A DNA stretch of 64,000 bases. It comes from Pontixanthobacter rizhaonensis (lineage in GTDB: Bacteria > Pseudomonadota > Alphaproteobacteria > Sphingomonadales > Sphingomonadaceae). Positions 1-8,118 of this stretch are shown in pieces (position 1 is the stretch's first letter; every line of letters starts with the position of its first letter). The DNA lies in contig NZ_JABCRE010000003.1 in the NCBI RefSeq assembly GCF_012972675.1, positions 62,001-126,000 of the forward strand, read 5' to 3'. The notes under the pieces are model-generated. The model worked only from the letters and a program-made list of their open reading frames with translations, did no database searches and was not told the DNA's origin. Both the position numbers and the translations under genes were made by a program.

Positions 1-1112
1 CGTTCTTTATTCTGAGCGGGTACTTAATGGGCGCCGGCGGGGTTGCCAGCCGATTAATCAATGCTGCCAAGGGGTTAATCGGTGCACTGCCCGGCGGATT
101 GGCCGTAGTCAGTATCATCTCTAGCATGCTGTTCGGATCTGTTTCAGGATCCGCAGTCGCCGCCACATCTGCCATCGGATCGTTTATGGTTCCGGCGATG
201 AAAAAGGAAGGTTACGACGCACCATTCGCAGCCTCGGTGACCACATCCGCCTCTATCGTCGGACTGTTGATTCCTCCTTCCAACGTCATGATTGTATATG
301 CAGTGGCGGCGGGCGGCGTATCAATTGGCGCTCTGTTTCTTGCAGGGTACGGCCCGGGCATCGTTGCAGGCCTGGCGCTGATCATCGCAGCCATACTTGT
401 CGCGCGCAAAGCCGGGTACCCGGTTTCGGACCGGCTCTCGATCCGCGAGTCGCTGCGCACCATAATTCCGGCGATTCCAAGTATTGCTATGCTGGTGATC
501 GTGGTCGGCGGGATCGTCTCAGGCTTGTTTACCGCAACCGAAGCCAGCGCCTTTGCCGTAATCTACTCGCTACTTCTCGGCATCTACCTTCACCGCGAAA
601 TGGGATGGAAAGACTTGCCCGGAGTGATCATCAAGTCTGCGGAAACTACCGGCATTGTCCTGTTCCTGATTGCTGCTTCGACAGGAATGGCATGGATGTT
701 AGCCTATTCCGGCATGCCCGGTGCCATTGCCGAGGGGCTGCTGACCATCTCGGACAATCCGTTGCTCTTGCTGCTGTTAATCAACGTTATACTGCTGATC
801 ATCGGTGCATTTCTGGATATTACCCCGGCAATCCTGATCTTCACGCCGATTCTTCTACCGGTCGCGGTTGCTCTAGGTATTTCACCGGTGCATTTCGGCA
901 TGATCCTTATTCTCAACCTCTCAATCGGGCTGTGCACGCCCCCGGTGGGGACAGTGCTGTTTGTTGGTGCTGCGGTGGGTCAGACCAAAGTCGCTTCAAT
1001 GATTAAGCCAATGATCCCGCTCTATCTGGCCATGCTGGCTGCGCTTGCGCTCACGACGGCAATCCCGCAATTGTCGGAAGCGCTGCCGCGCTTCTTCGGG
1101 ATGATGGAATGA
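1..1112 (+). CDS. TRAP transporter large permease subunit (DctM family), 5' end outside window
   Basis: The reading frame is open from base 3 (residues FFILSGYLM precede the first internal ATG at 27), so the gene begins upstream of the window. The visible 370 or so residues are hydrophobic with at least eight membrane segments and carry the family-typical glycine-rich stretch around GSVSGSAVAATSAIG and the C-terminal LCTPPVGTVLF signature of DctM/SiaM large permeases. These proteins form the sodium-coupled channel of tripartite ATP-independent periplasmic transporters; substrate capture is by a DctP-type protein that must lie upstream. Position next to the glycan locus suggests uptake of a sugar acid such as a uronate, but the substrate cannot be read from the sequence. 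The product ends 138 bases before the next gene, with a repeat operator in between. Confidence 0.9.
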   Translation, partial: FFILSGYLMGAGGVASRLINAAKGLIGALPGGLAVVSIISSMLFGSVSGSAVAATSAIGSFMVPAMKKEGYDAPFAASVTTSASIVGLLIPPSNVMIVYAVAAGGVSIGALFLAGYGPGIVAGLALIIAAILVARKAGYPVSDRLSIRESLRTIIPAIPSIAMLVIVVGGIVSGLFTATEASAFAVIYSLLLGIYLHREMGWKDLPGVIIKSAETTGIVLFLIAASTGMAWMLAYSGMPGAIAEGLLTISDNPLLLLLLINVILLIIGAFLDITPAILIFTPILLPVAVALGISPVHFGMILILNLSIGLCTPPVGTVLFVGAAVGQTKVASMIKPMIPLYLAMLAALALTTAIPQLSEALPRFFGMME

Positions 1113-1176
1113 TCCACAGTCATAGCGCAATCCCCCCTTCCGAGAGCGTAAACTGAGAATAGCATCAATCTTTTTT

Positions 1177-1206
1177 GATCATTTTCGATCATTTTCTTGC
1201 ATGCGT
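1177..1206 (+). promoter_or_regulatory. Decamer direct-repeat operator upstream of the NCS1 permease operon
   Basis: GATCATTTTC occurs twice in exact tandem (1177-1186 and 1187-1196) and a third decamer beginning TTGCAT follows in register, so that CAT recurs at 1180, 1190 and 1200. The same 10-bp periodic pattern recurs before other units of this locus. It lies 45-75 bases upstream of the start codon at 1251, a normal position for a promoter-overlapping operator. Direct repeats with one-helical-turn spacing are typical of DeoR-family targets; binding by the DeoR-type protein encoded at 27588-28385 is inferred. Confidence 0.75.
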
Positions 1207-1250
1207 AAAAAAGACAGCTAATCTTCCCAAAAGAATCCAAGGGAGTGGAT

Positions 1251-2897
1251 ATGGAAGAGTTTGAACGCGAGCCGGTTGCTCCGGCAGCGCTGAAGCCGGG
1301 TCGGTATTTTGCAGCATCCTATGCGGGTGAGCATGTTGCCGGCACAGAATTTGTCATCGGCGCATTGTTTGTGAGCATGGGGGTTGGTGCTGGCGAAGTC
1401 ATCGCCGGTCTTCTCTTAGGAAATTTGCTCGCTGTTTTGAGCTGGGTGCTGATTTGCGCCCCCATCGCGACCCAAACTCGCCTCACCCTCTATGCCTATC
1501 TTGAAAAGATCGCTGGGCCGGGCTTCATCAAAGTCTACAGCGTCATCAACGGCATATTGTTCTGTGTGCTTGCGGGCGCAATGATCACCGTTTCCGCCAG
1601 CGCGGTTCGGATCCTGTTCGGCATACCGCCGCAGGTGGGCTGGCTGCCATCCAGCTTTGCCTTTGTCTTGATTGTGTTGGGTGTAGGCGCGGTTGTCTCC
1701 TTCGTTGCCATGCGCGGGTTTAGCGTTGTGGCGCGTTTCTCCGAAGTCGCTGCTCCGTGGATGATCGTCATGTTCTTTGTTGGCGGCGCTGCGATGCTGC
1801 CTGTCATTGTGGCGAATACAGCGTCCGTTTCCAGCATCTCGAACTTCGGCGATTTTCTGACGCTCGCTGAAACAAGCATCTGGATCGAAAAAGGGACGGA
1901 GGCCGGTTTCTGGCATGTCGCAGCCTTTGCATGGGGCGCCAATCTGGCCTTCCACGGCGGGCTAGGCGATATGTCGATCCTGCGCTTCGCTCGCAAATCT
2001 TCCTACGCTTGGTACTCCTCGCTTGGCATGTTCATAGGGCACTTTGCTGCTTGGCTTGCAGCTGGAATTATGGGCGCGGGCGCTGCCTTGCTCCTGAAGA
2101 CGGAGCTGGCCTCTCTTGATGCGGGCGGCGTTGCGTTTCAGGCGCTTGGTGCGATCGGCATATTGACGGTGATCATCGCAGGTTGGACCACTTCTAACCC
2201 GACAATTTACCGTTCAGGCCTCGCCTTTCAGTCCCTACATCCCGCATGGTCGCGCGAGCGCGTGACACTGGTCGTGGGTGTGATCACGACGATCATCGCC
2301 TGCTCGCCCTTCGTCTTTAGCGAATTGCTGGGCTTCCTTGGCATTATGGCGCTGGTGATGGCCCCCATTGGCGGGCTGATCTTCTCCGAACACTTTCTGT
2401 TCAAGCGCCTTGGCCTAACCCGCTATTGGCATTCGGCAACAGGCTCAGCGCTTAATGTGCCCGCCCTGCTGACGTGGCTTGTGAGTGTCGGAGTTGCAGC
2501 TCTGCTTGGGTACGGTCTTGGAGTGGATGTCTTCTTCCTCTTCATCCCCGCATGGCTCTCGGCATTGGTGTTTTATCCTCTGTTCGCATCGGTCATGGGC
2601 GCGAAGGCGGTTGACGCCAGCGCGCTCGCGGCTTCGGAGCAGGCAGAGAGCGCCCGCCAACAGGCAGAGCGCGACTTCCTGGCGAGCCAACAGACCTCTG
2701 GTTTGGTGAAATCGGGCGGGAACAAACTGTTCTTTGGAGGGGCTGCATTGTCGCTCTTAGCGGCTGTCAGCTTAGGCATATTGGCGCTGACTTCGGGTGA
2801 TCTGGAGCAGTTCCAGTCTTTGATCATCTGGCCGACGCTGAGCTATTTCGTCTTCGCAATCCTGCTCGTCAGAGGCGAAACAGCAGCGCAAAAATAA
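1251..2897 (+). CDS. NCS1-like (cytosine/purine permease family) cation symporter
   Basis: A 548-residue protein with about twelve hydrophobic segments. The N-terminal part (YAGEHVAGTEFVIGALFVSMGVGAGE, written here only in part, residues about 25-55) resembles the first helices of nucleobase:cation symporter-1 transporters, and a hydrophilic Ala/Glu/Gln-rich segment (about residues 460-490) separates the last two helices. ATG 1251 is preferred over an in-frame GTG at 1245 because AAGGGAG at 1239-1245 is then a well-spaced ribosome binding site. It heads an apparent operon with a DUF4861 lipoprotein and a sulfatase and has a locus-type repeat operator upstream, so the substrate is probably a sugar or oligosaccharide product rather than a nucleobase. 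That substrate shift is inference; the family call is moderately firm. Confidence 0.7.
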   Translation: MEEFEREPVAPAALKPGRYFAASYAGEHVAGTEFVIGALFVSMGVGAGEVIAGLLLGNLLAVLSWVLICAPIATQTRLTLYAYLEKIAGPGFIKVYSVINGILFCVLAGAMITVSASAVRILFGIPPQVGWLPSSFAFVLIVLGVGAVVSFVAMRGFSVVARFSEVAAPWMIVMFFVGGAAMLPVIVANTASVSSISNFGDFLTLAETSIWIEKGTEAGFWHVAAFAWGANLAFHGGLGDMSILRFARKSSYAWYSSLGMFIGHFAAWLAAGIMGAGAALLLKTELASLDAGGVAFQALGAIGILTVIIAGWTTSNPTIYRSGLAFQSLHPAWSRERVTLVVGVITTIIACSPFVFSELLGFLGIMALVMAPIGGLIFSEHFLFKRLGLTRYWHSATGSALNVPALLTWLVSVGVAALLGYGLGVDVFFLFIPAWLSALVFYPLFASVMGAKAVDASALAASEQAESARQQAERDFLASQQTSGLVKSGGNKLFFGGAALSLLAAVSLGILALTSGDLEQFQSLIIWPTLSYFVFAILLVRGETAAQK

Positions 2898-2945
2898 CGC
2901 TTTCCCAGATCAATAGTCGCCCCGGCGACACGAGGAGATATTCCA

Positions 2946-3899
2946 GTGAAAACGGTAAAACTAGTTACCATTGTGGCTCTTTCGTCTCTGTTCGCAGGTT
3001 GCACAGCGCCAAATGATGATAGCGGAGCAAATTCGGCCGGACCGGCAAACACAGTGGCCGTCGATCTGCGCGTTCGCGACAATGACGAGGCCGCATATGT
3101 GGCAGTCGATTCATTCAACGTTCCAGCCTCCCATGAAATTGGTGATGGTATGATGCCTTATGAAGGGATCGGTTGGGAAAATGAGCTGGTAGGCTACCGG
3201 CTCTATCTGGACGGACGCCTGGTCAGCGATATCTTCGGCAAACGGACGGGGGAGCCAGCGCTCGCACAGATAAGCGAGTTCGGCAGCTATCATGACTTGG
3301 CCCCGTGGGGCATGGACGTGCTGAAAGTCGGGCCCAGCCTTGGCATAGGCGGGCTTGGGACAATGCGGGCTGGCCAGCCGGAACAATTTGGCAGCGTACC
3401 GAAACTATCCGCCAAAATTGACGAGACAGGGGGCAGCGCCGGGAACTTCACCGTTACCGCCGACGGCATCGAAACGCCGACTGGCCAAACGGCCGGATTT
3501 ACCGCCAATTACTCAATCGCCAGCGGCAGCCCATTAACCCGTGTGAAGGTGAAACCTACAGGCGACCTTCCCTTAGCCACCGGTATTGTCATGCATGACG
3601 GTGCCGAATTGCTGCAATCTGACAATAACGGAAACGGCCAGTGGCTGTACGTTGCGACATGGGGTGAGCAGCAAAGCGAGAATAAAGACGGGCTAGGAAT
3701 GGCTCTGTTCTACCGCGCTGGTGAGGCGAGCTATGGCGGTCTCGCCAACTCCACACACTATGTCAGTTTCAATAGTGGTGATTTTGAATACGCATTCCTC
3801 GCAGCGTGGGAATTAGACCCGCAAGGTGTGAAATCGCGCGATGCGTTTGTCGCGTTGCTGGACAAAGAACTGCAGGCACTTGAAGGATCAAGCCAATGA
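2946..3899 (+). CDS. DUF4861 family lipoprotein
   Basis: 317 residues starting at GTG 2946, with AGGAG at 2933-2937 as a well-placed ribosome binding site. Residues 1-19 form a lipoprotein signal ending LFAGC, so the mature protein is probably anchored by Cys19. The body has the family pattern YEGIGWENELVGYRLYLDGR (residues about 74-93), GKRTGEP and WGMDVLKVG that I recognise from DUF4861 proteins, which occur in pectin- and ulvan-type utilisation loci; no biochemical role is assigned by me. Its stop overlaps the sulfatase start by 4 bases (ATGA), implying translational coupling. A role in binding or processing an acidic oligosaccharide in the periplasm is inferred from neighbours only. Confidence 0.75.
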   Translation: MKTVKLVTIVALSSLFAGCTAPNDDSGANSAGPANTVAVDLRVRDNDEAAYVAVDSFNVPASHEIGDGMMPYEGIGWENELVGYRLYLDGRLVSDIFGKRTGEPALAQISEFGSYHDLAPWGMDVLKVGPSLGIGGLGTMRAGQPEQFGSVPKLSAKIDETGGSAGNFTVTADGIETPTGQTAGFTANYSIASGSPLTRVKVKPTGDLPLATGIVMHDGAELLQSDNNGNGQWLYVATWGEQQSENKDGLGMALFYRAGEASYGGLANSTHYVSFNSGDFEYAFLAAWELDPQGVKSRDAFVALLDKELQALEGSSQ

Positions 3900-5413
3900 C
3901 ACGCAAACCGCTGACCCTACTGGCCGTAAGTAGCGTACTAGCCATGTCCGCATGTGCGGCAAACACCAGCATCGCATCGACAACTGATGATACAGCCACC
4001 GCGCCGATCAGCATAGCAAGCACCACCACCCCGGCTACGCAGGCGCAAACCGCTGCGCCCCGTCCTAACGTTCTGCTGATCCTGTTCGATGATATGGGTT
4101 ATGGCCAATTGGGCATCACCGGGCATAAGATTATTAAAACGCCGAACATCGATAAGCTGGCCCGCGAAGGGATGCTTTTCGCCAATGGCTATGCTGGCAG
4201 CACCGTATGTTCTCCATCGCGCATCTCGTTGATGACCGGGCGCGATTCCTCTCGCCTGCACAGCACAGCAAACACTATTTCCTTGCGCCCCGGTGACCGC
4301 ACTCTCGCGCATCTTCTGAGCGATGCTGGCTATAAGACTGCTCTTTTCGGGAAATTTGGCATCGGTACGACCTTTGGCCAGACTGACCCGATGACCATGG
4401 GTTTTCAAGAGTGGAAAGGTCTGCTTCACAATATTCAGGCGCACCGTCAGTTCCCGATGTTCATGTTCGAGAATAACAAGATGGTGCCAGTCCCAGACAA
4501 TCGTGCTGGCGCGCGCGGCGGTTATGCCCAACGGCTCTTTACCGATGATGCACTTGAGTATCTGGACCAACAAGATGGCAAGCAGCCGTTTTTCGCCTTG
4601 GTGAGCTATACCTCGCCCCATTCGGAAATGGCTGCGCCGGAAAAATTCGTTGCGCCTTATCGCGGCAAATTTACGGAAACACCATATAATGGCTTGAAAG
4701 GGCCAACACCCGATAGCCAGTTTCCAGATTACTATCCGCTGGCGATTGACGAGCCCAATGCGGTTCAAGCCGGTATGATTGCAGCCCTTGATTCCTATGT
4801 TGGAGAATTGGTGGCGAAACTGGAAGCGCAAGGGCTCAAAGACAATACGCTTATTCTTATTACGTCAGACAACGGCCCGCACTCTGAAGGTGGCGGCGAT
4901 CCGCTAGGCATCGCTGCAGCAGGCCCGTTCCGCGGGGGAAAACGTGACCTGACCGAGGGCGGCATCCACATGCCGTTCATCGCGACCTGGCCTTCTGTCA
5001 TCAAATCCGGGCGTGTCGAGGACGCTCCAGTTATGTTCGCGGACCTGATGCCAACTCTTGGCGACCTTGCCGGGCGGCCCGGTGCCGCGGAAACAACGGG
5101 TGCCAACGGTGTTTCGCTGGCACCATTGCTGCTGAACGACAATGCCAGCTTACCAGAAAGAATGCTGTATTGGGCGTTCTCGCGCCAACTGGGCGACCCC
5201 AATTCCGGCGTCATTGGCGTGACGCAACAAGCGGGCCGGATTGGCAAATGGAAGGCACTGCGTTCAAATACCGATGCGGCTGTCGAGCTTTACGATCTGA
5301 CAAAGGATCCCGGCGAAGCGAATGATGTCGCTACGCAATATCCGAAGATCGCCGCCGATTTTGCGAAACGCTTCGATGCGGAATTGGAAGAGCAAGCGCG
5401 CTACGCCCAATAG
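3896..5413 (+). CDS. Type I (S1 family) sulfatase, lipoprotein
   Basis: 505 residues. A lipoprotein signal ends at LAMSAC (Cys20), followed by a Thr/Ala-rich linker to about residue 55. The catalytic core starts with PNVLLILFDDMGYG (metal-binding Asp pair) and contains CSPSRISLMTG, in which Cys105 is the canonical formylglycine precursor of the C-x-P-x-R signature. TSDNGPHSEGGGD and FRGGKRDLTEGG provide the other conserved metal- and sulfate-binding residues. Formylglycine conversion needs a maturase not encoded in the window. It overlaps the DUF4861 gene by 4 bases and is last in the three-gene operon. Likely role: removing sulfate from rhamnose residues of an ulvan-like oligosaccharide in the periplasm; the exact position specificity cannot be told. 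Confidence 0.93.
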   Translation: MTRKPLTLLAVSSVLAMSACAANTSIASTTDDTATAPISIASTTTPATQAQTAAPRPNVLLILFDDMGYGQLGITGHKIIKTPNIDKLAREGMLFANGYAGSTVCSPSRISLMTGRDSSRLHSTANTISLRPGDRTLAHLLSDAGYKTALFGKFGIGTTFGQTDPMTMGFQEWKGLLHNIQAHRQFPMFMFENNKMVPVPDNRAGARGGYAQRLFTDDALEYLDQQDGKQPFFALVSYTSPHSEMAAPEKFVAPYRGKFTETPYNGLKGPTPDSQFPDYYPLAIDEPNAVQAGMIAALDSYVGELVAKLEAQGLKDNTLILITSDNGPHSEGGGDPLGIAAAGPFRGGKRDLTEGGIHMPFIATWPSVIKSGRVEDAPVMFADLMPTLGDLAGRPGAAETTGANGVSLAPLLLNDNASLPERMLYWAFSRQLGDPNSGVIGVTQQAGRIGKWKALRSNTDAAVELYDLTKDPGEANDVATQYPKIAADFAKRFDAELEEQARYAQ

Positions 5414-5440
5414 GCAATAGCGCGCGCTCTATGGGGACCG

Positions 5441-5469
5441 GTGCCTTAGGCTAAAGCAGCCTGAGGCAC
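5441..5469. terminator. Hairpin between convergent sulfatase and kduI genes
   Basis: GTGCCTTAGGCT (5441-5452) and AGCCTGAGGCAC (5458-5469) pair along 12 positions with a single internal T/G mismatch around a 5-base loop. It begins just after the sulfatase and overlaps the last codons of kduI, which runs towards it. There is no clear T-tract on either strand, so it may be a weak bidirectional terminator or mRNA-end stabiliser. Confidence 0.45.
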
Positions 5470-6279
5470 GTGATCCATATCGTCGAATTCCTGATTTTCG
5501 CCGCCCATCGACCAGATGAAGCTGTAAGCACCGCTCCCTACACCGCAATGCATCGACCACGATGGCGACAACGCCGCTTCTTCGTTGGACAGCGGCAACG
5601 CTTTCAGTTCGTCAGGGCGGCCCATGAAGTGGAATACCCGTGCCTCTTCACTCAGGTCAAAATAGAAATAGAACTCTGACCGGCGATCGTGCGTATGCGG
5701 CGGGAATGTGTTCCACACACTTCCTTCGGCCAAACTGGTGAAGCCCATCACAAGCTGACAGCTTTCGATGATACCAGGGCGCAGAGGTTGAAAAATGGTC
5801 CGTTCGTTGCAGGTTGCTTTCTCGCCCAGATCAATCCGGTTCGCTTCAGCCTGCTTAACCAGCTTGCTGGGATAGGCGGTGTGTGCCGGATAGCTGACCA
5901 GATAATAGCGCGCTGGATCAGCGGCATCGTCGCTCGCAAATTGCACGGTATGCTCGCCGCGCCCAATATAAAGGCTGTCGAGCCGATCAAGCGCGAAAGC
6001 GTCCTCGCCAACACGTATAGTCCCAGAGCCGCCAATATTTATCACACCCACTTCGCGGCGCGCTGTGAACGCCCCGCCACCCAACTCGTCGAAAGAGCTG
6101 AATTCCAACGGTGTCTGGGTGGGAACTGCACTACCGACAATGCCTCGGTCGATATCCGACAGCGTCAGCATCAATTCGCCTTCGCGCATCAGGCCATTGA
6201 CCACAAAACTATCCCGCAGCTCTTCGTTGCGCATAGTCCGATAACGTTGCTGATCGGCGGCGAATTTTCGGTCAAGCAT
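5446..6279 (-). CDS. kduI: 5-keto-4-deoxyuronate isomerase (DKI isomerase)
   Basis: 277 residues, usual length for KduI. It isomerises 4-deoxy-L-threo-5-hexosulose uronate, the open form of the unsaturated uronate released by lyases and GH105 hydrolases, to 2,5-diketo-3-deoxygluconate. The zinc-site motif PPHTHDRRSEFYFYF is present at about residues 193-207 (His195, His197, Glu202), followed later by MHCGVGSG with the last expected His. The ATG at 6279 has GGAG eight bases upstream and is preferred to an in-frame TTG at 6288. The gene diverges from rhaM with a decamer-repeat operator between them, so uronate and rhamnose catabolism appear co-controlled. The next enzymes (KduD, KdgK, KdgA) are not in the window. 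Confidence 0.95.
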   Translation of the reverse strand: MLDRKFAADQQRYRTMRNEELRDSFVVNGLMREGELMLTLSDIDRGIVGSAVPTQTPLEFSSFDELGGGAFTARREVGVINIGGSGTIRVGEDAFALDRLDSLYIGRGEHTVQFASDDAADPARYYLVSYPAHTAYPSKLVKQAEANRIDLGEKATCNERTIFQPLRPGIIESCQLVMGFTSLAEGSVWNTFPPHTHDRRSEFYFYFDLSEEARVFHFMGRPDELKALPLSNEEAALSPSWSMHCGVGSGAYSFIWSMGGENQEFDDMDHVPQAALA

Positions 6280-6302
6280 TGCGGTCAACTCCGTTTGCTA
6301 AA

Positions 6303-6332
6303 GCGCATGATTGTTTTTGAATGAAATTGGAT
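6303..6332 (-). promoter_or_regulatory. Decamer direct-repeat operator in the kduI/rhaM divergent promoter
   Basis: Read on the minus strand there are three consecutive decamers, ATCCAATTTC (6332-6323), ATTCAAAAAC (6322-6313) and AATCATGCGC (6312-6303), each with CA at positions 4-5. The pattern matches the operators at 1177, 44461 and elsewhere in the locus. Placement 24-53 bases upstream of the kduI ATG and 54-83 upstream of rhaM allows control of both. Recognition by the DeoR-family protein of the locus is inferred. Confidence 0.65.
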
Positions 6333-6385
6333 TTTCATGAGTGCTTATGCCTGCTATCCGGCGGAATGAAAAGAGGGAGATTACC

Positions 6386-6700
6386 ATGGCGTCATATGCG
6401 TGGGTGCTGGGAATACGGCCGGGTTACGAGGAAGAATATAAGAAGCGCCATGACGAAATATGGCCGGAAATGACTGAAGCCCTGCAGCAATCCGGCATTC
6501 GCAATTACCATATTTTCAAGCATGGTCTGACGCTGTTCGGCTATTTTGAAACCGACGATTTCGATGCAACAGCGGCGTTCTTGGCGGACAATCCCGTGAA
6601 TGCCCGCTGGGCCGAATATATGGCGCCTATCATGCAGGTCGACATCGATCCTGCGACGCAGTTCCCTTATTTGCTGCCGAAACAATTTTCACACGACTGA
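6386..6700 (+). CDS. rhaM: L-rhamnose mutarotase
   Basis: 104 residues, the standard length of RhaM (YiiL family), which interconverts alpha- and beta-L-rhamnopyranose so that the isomerase gets its preferred anomer. Motifs: KKRHDEIWPEM (His about residue 22) near the N terminus, YHIFKHGLTLFGYFE in the middle and NARWAEYMAPIMQVD near the end, all characteristic. ATG 6386 follows GAGGGAGA (6373-6380) at good spacing; a longer in-frame reading from 6341 would have no ribosome binding site and would run into the operator region. It converges with the GH43 gene, which ends 18 bases downstream. Confidence 0.95.
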   Translation: MASYAWVLGIRPGYEEEYKKRHDEIWPEMTEALQQSGIRNYHIFKHGLTLFGYFETDDFDATAAFLADNPVNARWAEYMAPIMQVDIDPATQFPYLLPKQFSHD

Positions 6701-6717
6701 ACCGCAGCAGGCAGCGC

Positions 6718-8106
6718 CTATTCGAAAGAGATACGATCTAGCGCCAGTTCGTTCCGGCCCGCCCGCTCGATCTTCACAATCAGGCTTTCTGTTTCGCCAA
6801 GCGCGCCAAGGGGTACCCGCCAGCGGTTCGCGCCGTCGAACCCCTGCTCTACGATGGGAGCCTTTGCCCCTTTGCGCCAAACCGACAGCGTAAATGGGGC
6901 GTCGCTGTCGCCTGCAATATCGAACACGGCACTATCCTTACCAGCTAAGCCGCGAATATTGGGAAAGGTCAGCGCCCGCGCCCCCTCATCCAGTACAATG
7001 TCAAAGCCGTTCGATGCGGCTGCGTTTTCGCGTTTGGTAACTGCGTCAGCCGCGAAGAATTCCTCAGCTTCGATCGGCCCATGATCAGCGTTATATTCAC
7101 CGACACCCGTTTCATCGACACGTATCGGGGCGATACTGCCATCATCACGGTAATGAACATAGCTGATGAAGGTATCACGGAAATAGCGATTGCCGCTTTG
7201 CGAAATGTCGCAATAGGCAAAGTATGTCTGACCGTGCCAGGTGAAGAATGAACCATGCCGCCCCTGTTGCGGGCCCGTTGGCCAAGTGGGTGCAGACAAC
7301 CCGGTCGGAAAACTCTCTTCGGTGATCACCGCACCGCGGTATTGATATGGGCCATACAGCGCTTTTGACGTGGCGTAGAAGGCACCCCAGGAAAGGTAAT
7401 ACACGTCACCTTGCTTGTGTAGAAACGGCTTGTCATCGGTAAGCTTGCCATCAAACGGCGTACCGCTTGTGAAAGTGTAAGGGCCGCGCGCGCCGCGAAT
7501 TTCAATTCTGCGCGGCGTTTCGGCGAGCGACATCATGTCATCGCCAAGCTTGGCCATATAGTAATCCCAAACACCAAATATGATGTAGCGATCATCGGCT
7601 TCTGCAAAGAGGCCTGGATCATATTCATCCGTGGGCGTGAGATCTTTCTTCAGAAGAGCCGCCCCGAGCACATCCTTCCATGGGCCGACCGGGCTATCTC
7701 CGACCACCACACCCGTCTGATGGTTACCCTCGGAAAAGTACCAGAAGTACTTACCGTTCTTTTCTGCCACATCAGTAGCCCATGCCGAGGCAAAATCTGG
7801 TTGGCTTCGAAGATAAGTCTGGTTGGGTAGTAATGTGGAACGCAGCCTCCAGTTGACCAGATCCTCGGATGACCAGACCTGCCAGTCTTCCATAATGAAA
7901 TCTGTATTGTGAGGGGATTTGTCATGTGAGGCATAAAGGTATGCCGTGTCACCAAACACATGGATATGCGGGTCATTTACCCCTTGATTGGCAATGATCG
8001 GATTGCCTGCATAACCCTCCGATGCTGCGAAGGCTGATACGCCTAGAAAGAGTGCGCACAGACCGCGAACTGCTTTCCCCGGCTTCAGGCTCTTGCGCGA
8101 ATTCAT
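6718..8106 (-). CDS. Secreted GH43-family glycoside hydrolase (beta-xylosidase/arabinofuranosidase type)
   Basis: 462 residues with a signal peptide (residues 1-34, ending near GYAG). The five-bladed propeller starts with GVNDPHIHVFGDTAYLY, where Asp45 is the probable general base, and EYDPGLFAEADDRY holds the probable second acidic residue. A C-terminal portion after about residue 370 looks like a small beta-sandwich accessory domain. GH43 enzymes release xylose or arabinose; in an ulvan-type locus a xylosidase role is the natural inference. It is the last gene of the minus-strand operon led by the TonB receptor and starts 12 bases after the preceding lyase-like gene. I could not place the catalytic Glu with certainty. 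Confidence 0.82.
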   Translation of the reverse strand: MNSRKSLKPGKAVRGLCALFLGVSAFAASEGYAGNPIIANQGVNDPHIHVFGDTAYLYASHDKSPHNTDFIMEDWQVWSSEDLVNWRLRSTLLPNQTYLRSQPDFASAWATDVAEKNGKYFWYFSEGNHQTGVVVGDSPVGPWKDVLGAALLKKDLTPTDEYDPGLFAEADDRYIIFGVWDYYMAKLGDDMMSLAETPRRIEIRGARGPYTFTSGTPFDGKLTDDKPFLHKQGDVYYLSWGAFYATSKALYGPYQYRGAVITEESFPTGLSAPTWPTGPQQGRHGSFFTWHGQTYFAYCDISQSGNRYFRDTFISYVHYRDDGSIAPIRVDETGVGEYNADHGPIEAEEFFAADAVTKRENAAASNGFDIVLDEGARALTFPNIRGLAGKDSAVFDIAGDSDAPFTLSVWRKGAKAPIVEQGFDGANRWRVPLGALGETESLIVKIERAGRNELALDRISFE

Positions 8107-8118
8107 AGGACGCCGTCC

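Noticed and set aside
1416-1996. Long minus-strand open frames opposite the NCS1 permease
   Set aside because: Low-complexity His/Arg/Asp-rich translations typical of antisense frames; the plus-strand frame has clear membrane protein structure and a ribosome binding site.
3938-4831. 297-codon minus-strand frame opposite the first sulfatase
   Set aside because: Antisense shadow; composition is unlike a protein and the sulfatase motifs are on the plus strand.
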